Assembly (NCBI GenBank): GCA_934481515.1
Contig: CAKSPO010000002.1
Coordinates: forward strand, 10,866-74,865
DNA: 64,000 bases
Reading direction: 5' to 3'
DNA from: an uncultured Eubacteriales bacterium
GTDB taxonomy: Bacteria > Bacillota > Clostridia > Oscillospirales > CAG-272
A program made the position numbers and the translations under genes. Positions within the stretch are counted from its first letter, which is position 1. Every line of letters begins with the position of its first letter. The notes below the pieces were generated by a model. It was given only the letters and a program-made list of their open reading frames with translations. It searched no databases and was not told the origin of the DNA. This document shows positions 9,621 through 18,262 of this stretch, piece after piece.

Positions 9621-10466
9621 ATGAAAACGCTTGGCTATTACAACGGAACCGTTGACGAGTTGGATCGCATGTCCGTGCCGATGCTGGATCGCGCCGGATA
9701 CTTCGGCGACGGCGTTTATGATGTGACCTATACCAGAAACCATGTCATTTATGCGCTGGAGGAACACGTGGATCGTCTGTTCCGCAGTGCGGAACAGATT
9801 CACATTCACCCGCAGATCCGGCGGGAAGAGCTGGAGGCGCTTCTCCGCACGCTGGTGTGCCGGGTAGACGACGGCGAACAATGGGTGTATATGCAGTTCT
9901 CCCGCGGCACCGGCTACCGCAATCATGCGTTTCCCGCACCGCAGATTCACCCGAATCTTTGGATTATGTTGCGTCCCGTCAAAATCAAGGATACCTACCA
10001 GCCCCTGCGCTGCATCACCATGGAGGACATCCGCTCAGAGCTTTGCAACATCAAATCTCTGAACCTTTTGCCGAGCGTCCTTGCAACTGAGGAAGCCATG
10101 AAACACGGAGTGGATGAGTGTATTTTCCACCGGGGTGAAATCGTCACAGAGTGTGCGCATTCCAACGTTTCCATCCTGCAAAACGGAACTCTGGTCACTC
10201 ACCCCGCAGACTGCCATATTCTTGCCGGAACCGGAAGAGCGCATCTGTTGCATTTCTGCCGGGAGCTTGAAATCCCGGTCGAGGAGCGCACCTACACCCT
10301 TGCGGAGCTGATGCGTGCAGATGAGGTATTGCTGACTTCCGCTTCCGCGCTTTGCATGCGCATCATCGAGGTGGACGGAGTTTCCGTCGGCGGAAAAGCA
10401 CCTGACACGGTGCGCCGCCTCCAGGACGTTCTCCTGAAGGATTTTCTGGAGAAAACCGAGCCGTAA
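9621..10466 (+). CDS. dat: D-amino-acid aminotransferase (fold-type IV PLP enzyme)
   Basis: This enzyme probably interconverts D-alanine and D-glutamate for cell-wall synthesis. It is a class IV PLP transaminase of 281 residues. The catalytic lysine is in CNIKSLNLLPSV (about residue 145), and the phosphate- and substrate-binding segments RGEIVTECAHSNVS and LAGTGRAHLL are present. The N-terminal DRAGYFGDGVYDV matches the D-AAT pattern. The best overall match by eye is to Bacillus Dat rather than to IlvE or PabC. An AAAGGA site precedes the ATG. Its place 11 bases behind a peptidoglycan hydrolase gene fits a wall-related job. Confidence 0.85.
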   Translation: MKTLGYYNGTVDELDRMSVPMLDRAGYFGDGVYDVTYTRNHVIYALEEHVDRLFRSAEQIHIHPQIRREELEALLRTLVCRVDDGEQWVYMQFSRGTGYRNHAFPAPQIHPNLWIMLRPVKIKDTYQPLRCITMEDIRSELCNIKSLNLLPSVLATEEAMKHGVDECIFHRGEIVTECAHSNVSILQNGTLVTHPADCHILAGTGRAHLLHFCRELEIPVEERTYTLAELMRADEVLLTSASALCMRIIEVDGVSVGGKAPDTVRRLQDVLLKDFLEKTEP

Positions 10467-10501
10467 CTTCGCGCCTGCGCCGGAAAAAGTCTGCGCACGG
10501 A

Positions 10502-10530
10502 TTGACAAAATCCGCGTCTTATGCTACAAT
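10502..10530 (+). promoter_or_regulatory. Consensus promoter of the following membrane-protein gene
   Basis: TTGACA (10502-10507), 17-bp spacer with TG before the -10, then TACAAT (10525-10530). This separates the membrane-protein gene from the dat transcript. Confidence 0.85.
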
Positions 10531-10587
10531 AGATTTGTATTTTTCGCTTCACCGAGATGTCGGAATAAAAACAAAGGATGAATTGCT

Positions 10588-11583
10588 TTGGCAAAAAAAG
10601 AAAAAAAGTCTTGGTTCCGCTTTTTTGATTACAACCGGGACCTGCGTCCGGATGCGCCGGAGGAGGACACCAGACCTACCGTCAAGCGCTATTTCAAATT
10701 GCTTGGCAGACGGTTCTGGAAACTGATTTCTCTGAATCTGATGATGCTTCCCATGATTGCTCCGGTTATGATCGCCATATGGCTGTATCTTGGCATCGAC
10801 CAAACACCTACCGCAAACAACCCCCTTTTCTCTACCCTCTACGGAGCAAATCTGATTGCGCCCACTCCCCAGTCCACACTCCTTCTTGACCTGTATGGGC
10901 TTCAGCTGGGTGTTCCGGTTTACGGGGTGGGAACCTATATCGGAATGGGCATCTGCGCCCTGTTTCTTGCGCTTACCTTTGGCTGGCAGAATGTCGGCGT
11001 TACCTATGTTCTTCGAAGCATGGTGCGGGGAGAACCGGTATTTCTCTTTTCCGATTACTTTTATGCGGTCAAGCGAAATCTGAAGGAAGGCTTTTTCCTG
11101 GGGCTTTTGGATTTTGTCGCCATCGCCCTGCTTGCCTTCGACATTACCTATTTCTGGTCGCGCACCGGCTCCTTCTGGCTGGATGTCGGCTTTTTCGGAA
11201 TCATCGCGCTCATCATTCTGTACTTCTTCATGCGCTTCTATCTGTATCTGATGCTGGTCACGTTCGACATCTCCATCCGGAAGCTTCTGAAAAACGCACT
11301 GATTTTTGCCGTGCTCGGAATCAAGCGGAATCTGATGGCGCTCCTCGGAATCGTCTGCATCACCGCCATCCATGTATGTCTGTTCTTTCTCTTCTCAATG
11401 ACGCCGCTCGGCATTGCGATTCCGTTAATCCTGCCCCTGATTTATTATTTCTCCGTTACTGCGTTCACCTGCGCCTATGCCGCTTACCCGGTAATTGAGC
11501 GCTATATGATTGAACCGTATCAAAAGAACAACGATCCCGAAGAAAACACGTCGGAAACCAACGAAGAAAGCTCACAGGCTTGA
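10588..11583 (+). CDS. Polytopic membrane protein, DUF624/YesL-like
   Basis: The start is a TTG at 10588, nine bases after AAAGGA; the nearby ATG is out of frame. The 331-residue protein has a basic N-terminus (AKKEKKSWFRFFDY) and about six hydrophobic segments. They include one around 50-75, one around 125-150, two around 175-225 and two near 255-295. The pattern resembles the YesL/DUF624 family of uncharacterised membrane proteins. The tail is acidic and polar (NNDPEENTSETNEESSQA). The gene is monocistronic and its function is unknown. Confidence 0.7.
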   Translation: MAKKEKKSWFRFFDYNRDLRPDAPEEDTRPTVKRYFKLLGRRFWKLISLNLMMLPMIAPVMIAIWLYLGIDQTPTANNPLFSTLYGANLIAPTPQSTLLLDLYGLQLGVPVYGVGTYIGMGICALFLALTFGWQNVGVTYVLRSMVRGEPVFLFSDYFYAVKRNLKEGFFLGLLDFVAIALLAFDITYFWSRTGSFWLDVGFFGIIALIILYFFMRFYLYLMLVTFDISIRKLLKNALIFAVLGIKRNLMALLGIVCITAIHVCLFFLFSMTPLGIAIPLILPLIYYFSVTAFTCAYAAYPVIERYMIEPYQKNNDPEENTSETNEESSQA

Positions 11584-11681
11584 GCCCCGCTTGAAAGCCA
11601 CTTAAACGCACCGTTTAACACCGTCCGAGCGCAAGCTTGCGCAAAATCCGAATTTTTCTTCGGTTCACCCGAACAATTGCA

Positions 11682-11727
11682 AAAGGAAGTCCTCTCCCAA
11701 AGGTTTGGGAGAGGACTTCCTTTTTGG
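11682..11727. terminator. Bidirectional terminator between convergent genes
   Basis: A stem of about 19 bp (AAGGAAGTCCTCTCCCAAA with TTTGGGAGAGGACTTCCTT) is flanked by A- and T-runs. It serves the membrane-protein gene from the left and the ATPase operon from the right. Confidence 0.9.
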
Positions 11728-11742
11728 GAAGCAGGTATTGCC

Positions 11743-12429
11743 TTAAGCGCCGGCTTCTTCTGCTTCTTCGTCTTCGTCTTTTTTTTGCTGAATCTGCGCC
11801 TTCACCATCATATCCTTGACCTTCATCAATCGGGTGGTATTTCCGCGCTCGTTTTCATCCAGCTTCATTTTGATGCTTTTGATGGTCTCCAGATACTGCG
11901 GCATCAGGATATATTCCAGCGCGTTGACACGGCGGCGGGTGCGTTCAATCTCTTCTGCCAACAGCTGCGCCGTTTTTTCCAGCTCCGCCATCCGCATCAG
12001 ATCCTCCAGAATCCCGTTCAGCTCCCGCAGGGAGGAATCCAGTTCTCCGGAGGTGAACGCCATTCCGTAGTTATAGCTGTCGCTGTTCCCTTCGGCAAGC
12101 ACGCGAAGCTGAAACACCGGAACGGTCACGCTCATGACATTCTTATAATCAACTGCCAGCTGTCCCTCTTTTTTGGGACAGATCAGCGCTTCCTCCAGCA
12201 TTTTCGGGCTGCTGACGGCACCTGCAATAGCAAAGCCGCGGTAAACCTCTGTCAGCGCTTTCTCGACCCTTTCCCGCAGATTTTTATCTTCCCGGACTAC
12301 ATCCAGAAACTGCTTCATCAGCTCGTCCCGCTTGTCCTTGAGCAGCTTATGTCCCTTCCGGGCAGTCTGGTAGCGGGTCTGAATCCGCTTCATTTCCATC
12401 CGGGTAGGATTGACTCTGAGTTCTGCCAT
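11743..12429 (-). CDS. atpD: V/A-type ATPase subunit D (central stalk)
   Basis: Subunit D is the rotating shaft of the V1 motor. The protein has 228 residues and starts LRVNPTRMEMKRIQTRYQTA, a typical subunit D N-terminus, then a long coiled coil and a C-terminal helix (TRRRVNALEYILMPQYLETI). The extreme C-terminus is charged (KKDEDEEAEEAGA). It is the last gene of the operon and follows subunit B by about 50 bases. Confidence 0.95.
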   Translation of the reverse strand: MAELRVNPTRMEMKRIQTRYQTARKGHKLLKDKRDELMKQFLDVVREDKNLRERVEKALTEVYRGFAIAGAVSSPKMLEEALICPKKEGQLAVDYKNVMSVTVPVFQLRVLAEGNSDSYNYGMAFTSGELDSSLRELNGILEDLMRMAELEKTAQLLAEEIERTRRRVNALEYILMPQYLETIKSIKMKLDENERGNTTRLMKVKDMMVKAQIQQKKDEDEEAEEAGA

Positions 12430-12480
12430 TTTCCGGCTTTTACCTCTCTTTCCGGGGATTGTTCAAAATCCGCTTTTTCA

Positions 12481-13863
12481 TCAGGCGTGCGGTTCCTTCG
12501 GCCAGTATTTCTCAATCATTTCCGGCTTGATCCGCTTCAGTTCGCTCTTGGGCAGAATCGTCAATAGCTTCCAGCCGAGATCCAGCGTTTCTTCGATGGA
12601 TCGGTTCTCATAAAAGCCCTGATTGATATATTCCGCCTCAAACGCATCCGAAAATTTTGCATACAGCCGGTCGATGGGCGACAATGCCGCCTCACCGAGA
12701 ACCACCATCAACTCCTTTGCTTCCTTTCCGCGCGCATATGCGGAGAAAAGCTGGTTCATGGTGCTGGCGTGATCCTCTCTTGTCTTTCCGGCACCGATTC
12801 CTTTGTCCTTCAGGCGGGACAGCGACGGAAGCACGTCTACCGGCGGCAGGTACCCTTTCCGGTACATTTCACGCGACAGAATGATCTGTCCCTCGGTAAT
12901 ATAACCGGTAAGGTCCGGAATCGGGTGGGTTTTGTCGTCCTCCGGCATGGTCAGAATCGGGATCATGGTAATGGAGCCTTCCGATCCCATTTTTCTGCCC
13001 GCACGCTCATACATGGTGGCAAGGTCGGTATAAAGATAGCCGGGATAGCCACGGCGACCGGGAACTTCCTTCCGTGCGGCGGATACCTCACGGAGGGCCT
13101 CCGCGTAGTTGGTAATATCGGTGATGATGACCAACACATGCATATCGCACTCAAATGCCAGATATTCGGCGGCAGTCAGTGCCATACGCGGTGTGGAAAT
13201 ACGTTCGATTGCGGCATCGGACGCCAGATTGATAAAGAGCACGGTGCGGTCGATCGCACCGGTTTTCTTGAAATCGGAAATAAAGAAATCCGCTTCCTCA
13301 AAGGTGATACCGACCGCCGCAAAAACGACGGCAAATTTATCGTCCTTGTTGCGCACCTTTGCCTGTCTCGCAATCTGTGCGGCAAGATTGGCGTGCGGCA
13401 GACCGGAGCCGGAAAAGATCGGCAGCTTCTGTCCGCGCACCAGGGTGTTCAGACCGTCAATGGTGGAAATTCCTGTCTGGATGAACTCGGAAGGATAGTA
13501 GCGGGCGGCAGGATTGATCGGCGTACCGTTGATATCCAGGCTCTTCTCCGCAATGATCCGCGCACCGCCGTCAATCGGCTCTCCCATACCGTTGAACACC
13601 CGTCCGAGCATATTGGGAGACACCGGCAGTTCTACGCCGTGTCCGGTAAAGCGCACCTTGCTGTTGGCGATATTGATTCCGGCGGCGGATTCAAACAACT
13701 GCACCAGCACATTCCGCCCGTTGACCTCCAGAACGCGGCAGCGGCGAACTTCGCCGTCCGGCAGCTCGATCTCACCAAGCTCGTCATATTTGACGCCTTC
13801 CACCTGCTTGACCAGCATCAGAGGTCCTGCAACTTCTTCGATGGTTCTGTATTCTCTGATCAT
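12481..13863 (-). CDS. atpB: V/A-type ATPase subunit B (regulatory nucleotide subunit)
   Basis: Subunit B alternates with the catalytic A subunit in the V1 hexamer. Like other B subunits it lacks a true P-loop; the matching segment reads [19 protein letters not shown]. The region [16 protein letters not shown] and the C-terminal [14 protein letters not shown] are characteristic. The ATG at 13863 is seven bases after AGGAGG; an upstream GTG is too close to that site. The stop codon of subunit A overlaps the ribosome-binding site, so the two are coupled. Confidence 0.96.
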   Translation of the reverse strand: MIREYRTIEEVAGPLMLVKQVEGVKYDELGEIELPDGEVRRCRVLEVNGRNVLVQLFESAAGINIANSKVRFTGHGVELPVSPNMLGRVFNGMGEPIDGGARIIAEKSLDINGTPINPAARYYPSEFIQTGISTIDGLNTLVRGQKLPIFSGSGLPHANLAAQIARQAKVRNKDDKFAVVFAAVGITFEEADFFISDFKKTGAIDRTVLFINLASDAAIERISTPRMALTAAEYLAFECDMHVLVIITDITNYAEALREVSAARKEVPGRRGYPGYLYTDLATMYERAGRKMGSEGSITMIPILTMPEDDKTHPIPDLTGYITEGQIILSREMYRKGYLPPVDVLPSLSRLKDKGIGAGKTREDHASTMNQLFSAYARGKEAKELMVVLGEAALSPIDRLYAKFSDAFEAEYINQGFYENRSIEETLDLGWKLLTILPKSELKRIKPEMIEKYWPKEPHA

Positions 13864-13875
13864 TTGCACGCCTCC

Positions 13876-15651
13876 TCAGTCCTCTGCCGCCGCGGCGGCA
13901 ATCAGCTTATCAATCTCGCGGGAAATCTCGGTTTCGATCTTTGCAAATTCGGACTCATAGTTTTTGTTGTCAATGTCCTTTGCACGTCCGATCTGCTCAT
14001 GCACCGGAAGCTCACAAATATCCTCGATGTCAGCGCCTGCGGCAATCGCCTTCTTCGCTTTTTCCTCATAGGTAAAGATCAGCCGGAGAATTCCGTACTG
14101 CTTCTTCAAAGGCGAATAACAATCCACATCCGCAAATGCGTTCTGCTGGAGGAAGTCCTCCCGGATGGACTGTGCCACATCCAGCTTCAGCCGGTCATCC
14201 GGGGACAGGGCATCCATACCGACCAGCTTGACAATCTCCTGCAGATCGGATTCTTCCTGTAAGGTTTTCAGGCATTTTCCGGTGTAGTCCATCCAGTCCG
14301 CCGCCACATGCTCGGAGAACCAGGACGAAAGTCTGTCCCGATACAGCGAATAAGAATTGAGCCAGTTGATTGCCGGGAAATGGCGCTTATATGCCAAAGA
14401 AGCATCCAGTCCCCAGAACACCTTGACAATCCGGAGGGTTGCCTGCGTTACCGGCTCGGAAATATCTCCGCCCTGCGGAGAAACGGCACCGATGGCGGAA
14501 AGTGCGCCTTCTCTTCCGTCGGAGCCAAGACAAATCACCTTGCCGGCGCGTTCATAGAACTGCGCCAGACGGGAGGTCAGATAAGCGGGATACCCTTCCT
14601 CGCCCGGCATTTCCTCCAGACGTCCGGACATTTCCCGCAACGCCTCAGCCCAGCGGGAGGTGGAGTCCGCGATAACTGCGACCGAGTATCCCATATCGCG
14701 GAAATATTCCGCAATGGTGATTCCCGTATAAATGGAAGCCTCCCGCGCCGCAACCGGCATGTCGGAGGTGTTTGCAATCAATACCGTACGCTCCATCAGG
14801 GATTTGCCGGTTTTGGGGTCCACCAGTTCGGGAAACTCCCGCAGAACGTCGGTCATTTCGTTACCTCGTTCACCGCAACCGATATAGACCACCAGATCCA
14901 CGTCGCTCCACTTGGCAAGCTGATGCTGAACCACCGTTTTTCCGGAGCCGAACGGTCCCGGAACACACGCAGTTCCTCCCTTTGCGATCGGAAACAGTGC
15001 GTCGATGGAACGCTGACCGGTCACCATCGGATCCACCGGCGGCAGCTTTTCCCGGTACGGGCGCGCCACACGGACAGGCCATTTCTGCATCAGTGTGATG
15101 TCTGCAATGGTTCCGTCGTCATATTTGATTTTTCCGATCCGATCCGTCACCTTGAAGTCGCCCGCGCGCAGTTCCACAATGGTTCCCTGCGTCTTCGGCG
15201 GCACCATGATCTTGTGCAGAATCACGTCGTTTTCCCGTACGGTTCCGTAAATATCTCCCGCACTGACCCGATCACCGAACTTCAGTGCCGGCTCAAAATG
15301 CCAGGTCTTACTGCGATCCAGCGCCGGTTCGTCAATGCCGCGGGTCAGGTTGGACCCGACCTTGATCCGCATCGTCTCCAGCGGACGCTGAATTCCGTCG
15401 TAAATATTGGTGAGAAGTCCGGGACCTAGCTCCACGGAAAGCGGCGCTCCGGTGGAAACAACGCGGTCGCCTCTTCCGATTCCGGCGGTCTCTTCATAGA
15501 CCTGAATCGACGCGCGGTCACCGTGCATTTCAATGATCTCACCGATCAGTTGCTTCGGTCCGACACGCACCACGTCGAACATGTTCGCTTCCCGCATTCC
15601 CTCGGCAACCACCAAAGGTCCGGATACCTTCAGAACTTTTCCTTCAACCAT
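13876..15651 (-). CDS. atpA: V/A-type ATPase catalytic subunit A
   Basis: Subunit A hydrolyses or makes ATP. The 591-residue protein starts [19 protein letters not shown] and has the Walker A motif [12 protein letters not shown], followed by [17 protein letters not shown] and the Walker B region. The long non-homologous region (about 120-200) between the beta-barrel and the nucleotide domain separates it from F-type beta subunits. The start chosen follows AAAGGTT and matches the family; further upstream codons have no support. Confidence 0.97.
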   Translation of the reverse strand: MVEGKVLKVSGPLVVAEGMREANMFDVVRVGPKQLIGEIIEMHGDRASIQVYEETAGIGRGDRVVSTGAPLSVELGPGLLTNIYDGIQRPLETMRIKVGSNLTRGIDEPALDRSKTWHFEPALKFGDRVSAGDIYGTVRENDVILHKIMVPPKTQGTIVELRAGDFKVTDRIGKIKYDDGTIADITLMQKWPVRVARPYREKLPPVDPMVTGQRSIDALFPIAKGGTACVPGPFGSGKTVVQHQLAKWSDVDLVVYIGCGERGNEMTDVLREFPELVDPKTGKSLMERTVLIANTSDMPVAAREASIYTGITIAEYFRDMGYSVAVIADSTSRWAEALREMSGRLEEMPGEEGYPAYLTSRLAQFYERAGKVICLGSDGREGALSAIGAVSPQGGDISEPVTQATLRIVKVFWGLDASLAYKRHFPAINWLNSYSLYRDRLSSWFSEHVAADWMDYTGKCLKTLQEESDLQEIVKLVGMDALSPDDRLKLDVAQSIREDFLQQNAFADVDCYSPLKKQYGILRLIFTYEEKAKKAIAAGADIEDICELPVHEQIGRAKDIDNKNYESEFAKIETEISREIDKLIAAAAAED

Positions 15652-15685
15652 TTTTTTATGAACCTTTCTTCGTTTTCCGTCAGCG

Positions 15686-16006
15686 TCACTCTTTGAAGAG
15701 GATGTCCGCTCCGACCGCGCGCTCCACGGCACTGCGGATATTGTTCATTCCGTATCCGGTAGAACCGCCCTGACCGGGAATGGAGATCACCGCCGGCAGG
15801 GGCAGCTCCTTATACTGCCTCATTTCCTCTTCCATTTGCATCGCGTAATTTTCCGTGATAAAAATGACCGCGTAAGCCCCGGATTTGACCATGGTATGCA
15901 GTTTTTTGACCGCGTCCGCCGTGTCCGAAACATCTGCCACCGAAAATCCGAGTGCCATAAAGCCCTGCACCGTATCGCGGTCTCCGATAATTCCGATCTT
16001 ATACAT
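15686..16006 (-). CDS. atpF: V/A-type ATPase subunit F
   Basis: Subunit F is a small Rossmann-like protein bound to the D shaft. It has 106 residues, begins [20 protein letters not shown], and contains [13 protein letters not shown] and [14 protein letters not shown], all typical. The start at 16006 follows GGGAGAGC and overlaps the end of atpC by eight bases. Confidence 0.93.
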   Translation of the reverse strand: MYKIGIIGDRDTVQGFMALGFSVADVSDTADAVKKLHTMVKSGAYAVIFITENYAMQMEEEMRQYKELPLPAVISIPGQGGSTGYGMNNIRSAVERAVGADILFKE

Positions 16007-16997
16007 AGCTCTCCCGGATCCTTTCCCGAATGGTAGCGGCAGGAAGCCCCGCTTCCTTGCCCGCAAGCAGAATCCGCAGATTCTTTACCTCGTATTCATG
16101 TGCCAGAAGAAATGCCACCATGATTTCCACACCGCCAAGACAGTATTTTGCCGTCTTGATTTTTTCCATCAGGAAATCATCCGCGACCCGCTCCAGCGCG
16201 GCAAGACTTCCGTCCGTCGCGGCAACCGCCTGCTCCAGTGCAGCATAGCGTGAATTGCGCCGCAGCTGTTTCCACAGCTTCTCCTCTCCCTCCCGGAAGA
16301 AAGCAAGAAGTGCTTCGCGGGAAAGACTTCCGCCCTCCACCAAAGCTTCCTCCAGCAGTGCTTCTCCGGCGCTTCCGCTCTTCATCCGCAAAATCCGCAC
16401 CACAATCATCAGATTGGTCAGATCCGCTTTGGTTTTCACAAGCGAAAGAACGTATTCATTTCCGCTCCGGATTGCCGCCGCGGACATCTCCGCATAGCAG
16501 GCACGATCCAGAATCAGATCCACAACCTGCGGATTTTTCGTTTTGGAAAACTCCGCCGCCGCTTTCTCCACCGCCCGGCAAAGGGATGGCGGAAATTTTG
16601 AAAAATCGGCATGCGCCGCCATTTCCGCGATTTCCTCTGCCGGAACGCTGCCGAAATCGAAGAGCATTGAAGAGGGATCAATCCCGCGGGCAGACGCTTT
16701 GATCGCCGCTTTCAGATTGTTACAGTCGTAAGGGCAGAGCCACAGCGAAAGTGCATCGCTCTGCGGTGCAAGTTCTGCCATATGTGCATAGGTGTTTTTC
16801 AGAATTCCGAGCAGGGTCGCCTCACGCAGAACCGCTCCGCTCTCCGGGTCGGTCACAAGCGGGATGCCGAATTCCGAGAGCATCCGGTACGCATCCTCGG
16901 TGCTTTTGACTTCCAGGAGCCTTGCAATCCGTTCGCGTCCGATGATTCCCGCTTCCAGTGCCCGCACATTGGCACTGCCGTAAATATAATCCGCCAT
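15999..16997 (-). CDS. atpC: V/A-type ATPase subunit C (d-like)
   Basis: This funnel-shaped subunit joins the central shaft to the membrane ring. The 332-residue protein opens MADYIYGSANVRALEAGII and carries the repeated helical segments of the AtpC/NtpC family, such as LKAAIKASARGID and NLMIVVRILRMKSG. The C-terminus EVKNLRILLAGKEAGLP is also characteristic. It sits between atpE and atpF with short spacing. Confidence 0.93.
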   Translation of the reverse strand: MADYIYGSANVRALEAGIIGRERIARLLEVKSTEDAYRMLSEFGIPLVTDPESGAVLREATLLGILKNTYAHMAELAPQSDALSLWLCPYDCNNLKAAIKASARGIDPSSMLFDFGSVPAEEIAEMAAHADFSKFPPSLCRAVEKAAAEFSKTKNPQVVDLILDRACYAEMSAAAIRSGNEYVLSLVKTKADLTNLMIVVRILRMKSGSAGEALLEEALVEGGSLSREALLAFFREGEEKLWKQLRRNSRYAALEQAVAATDGSLAALERVADDFLMEKIKTAKYCLGGVEIMVAFLLAHEYEVKNLRILLAGKEAGLPAATIRERIRESYV

Positions 16998-17012
16998 TTG
17001 TCACACCCTTTC

Positions 17013-17702
17013 TTACGCCTTGGTTCTGGCGTCAAAAAGGCAATGGCTGACCTCTGTCTCCAGCTCCTCGCGAAGCTGGGCAAACAAAAGAGAGAAGGAA
17101 CAGTTTGATTCAATGTCCCCATACCGGAGAATCAGTCCGCCGTCGATGGAAACCGTTTTGTCGGAAAGCTTCAGCTTCTGCAACCGGTCGGCAGCGACCT
17201 TGCCGGACAGCTTTTTGGTGGCACCTGCCACCACCGCCGCGCCGCATCTTTCCCGGTCCCGTGCATTCATCAGAACCTCGTACACCTCCGGCTCCATGGC
17301 TTCTTCCTCACCGTACAGCGTCCGGCTGTTGTACTCTGCTTCCAACTGCTCGGTCAGCGCCGCACAGAGAAGCCCGGTCAGAAGATCGATATACTCCGCC
17401 TGCGGAAGCGCCAGCGCGGTCGCAAGCGCGCCGTCAAACACTCCGTCGATCAGCTCCGCTCTTGCGGTCAGCATTGCGTTCCGCTTTGCGGTTGCCGCCG
17501 AGGATTTTGCACGGGATACCATGTCTTTTCCGTCCCGCTCTGCGGCGGAAGAGATCCGCTCCCGGATCTCCTCCGCGCGTTCCGCATAGGAATCGGCAAT
17601 CTTTTTGCTTTCCGCTTCCGCCGCGACAAGAATCTGCTCTGCCTTTTCATTGGCTTCCGACAGAATTTTCTCGGTTATTTTTTCAAGTCCGTTGATTGAC
17701 AT
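17013..17702 (-). CDS. atpE: V/A-type ATPase subunit E (peripheral stalk)
   Basis: Subunit E pairs with the H/G-like subunit as the peripheral stalk. The 229-residue protein has a long Ala/Glu/Lys-rich coiled coil (about 5-90: ILSEANEKAEQILVAAEAES and on) followed by a globular C-terminal domain (KLKLSDKTVSIDGGLILRYG). It lies between the proteolipid gene and atpC, as in other clostridial operons. Confidence 0.92.
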   Translation of the reverse strand: MSINGLEKITEKILSEANEKAEQILVAAEAESKKIADSYAERAEEIRERISSAAERDGKDMVSRAKSSAATAKRNAMLTARAELIDGVFDGALATALALPQAEYIDLLTGLLCAALTEQLEAEYNSRTLYGEEEAMEPEVYEVLMNARDRERCGAAVVAGATKKLSGKVAADRLQKLKLSDKTVSIDGGLILRYGDIESNCSFSLLFAQLREELETEVSHCLFDARTKA

Positions 17703-17747
17703 TCCGGATTCTGCTCCTTTCTGTAGCGGTATACCCTTTTACCATCC

Positions 17748-18236
17748 TTACAGAATCAGAAGCAGAGAAATCAGCAGGGCAAGAATTGCGTACAGTTCGA
17801 CGAAGGACGCGGAAATGACCGCCTTACCGACGGCATCGGGACGCTTTGCCAGAACGGAAATACCGGCGGTTGCGACCTCAGCCTGCTTGATGGCGGAATA
17901 AAGACCGCCAAACGCGATCGGGCATGCGGCGAACAGATAATACGCGCCCTCTGCGACCGTCAGATCTGCCGTTCCGCCCATAATTCCGGAGTTGACCAGA
18001 ATCATGAATGCCGCAACCAGACCGTAAATGCCCTGCGTCATCGGAAGCGCCTGGAGAAGCATGGATTTACCGTACTTCTCGGGTTCTTCGCTGATCAGTC
18101 CGGCAGTTGCGCGCGCAACCATGTTGACACCCTTTGCGGAACCGATTCCGGCAAGAAGCGTCGCCAAAGCGGCACCGATCACGGCGAGGTTGTTTCCCGT
18201 AAAAAGACTTTTGAAAAGTTCACCCAGTGTTTGCAT
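17748..18236 (-). CDS. atpK: V/A-type ATPase proteolipid K, probably sodium-specific
   Basis: The 162-residue proteolipid has four membrane helices (two hairpins) and forms the rotor ring. In Enterococcus hirae NtpK, Na+ is held by Leu61, Thr64, Gln65, Gln110 and Glu139. The same residues are visible here: LPMTQG in the first hairpin, the Gln of SAIKQAEVA, and the Glu of SFVELYAIL. The first hairpin has Gln rather than a second carboxylate, giving one ion per double hairpin. Sodium translocation is therefore inferred, not shown. Confidence 0.93.
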   Translation of the reverse strand: MQTLGELFKSLFTGNNLAVIGAALATLLAGIGSAKGVNMVARATAGLISEEPEKYGKSMLLQALPMTQGIYGLVAAFMILVNSGIMGGTADLTVAEGAYYLFAACPIAFGGLYSAIKQAEVATAGISVLAKRPDAVGKAVISASFVELYAILALLISLLLIL

Positions 18237-18262
18237 TTTTTCATTCTCCTTTTGTTTATATG

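Noticed and set aside
12769..15429. Plus-strand open frames of 370-500 codons opposite the ATPase A and B genes
   Set aside because: Antisense shadows of atpA and atpB, without start signals or family motifs.
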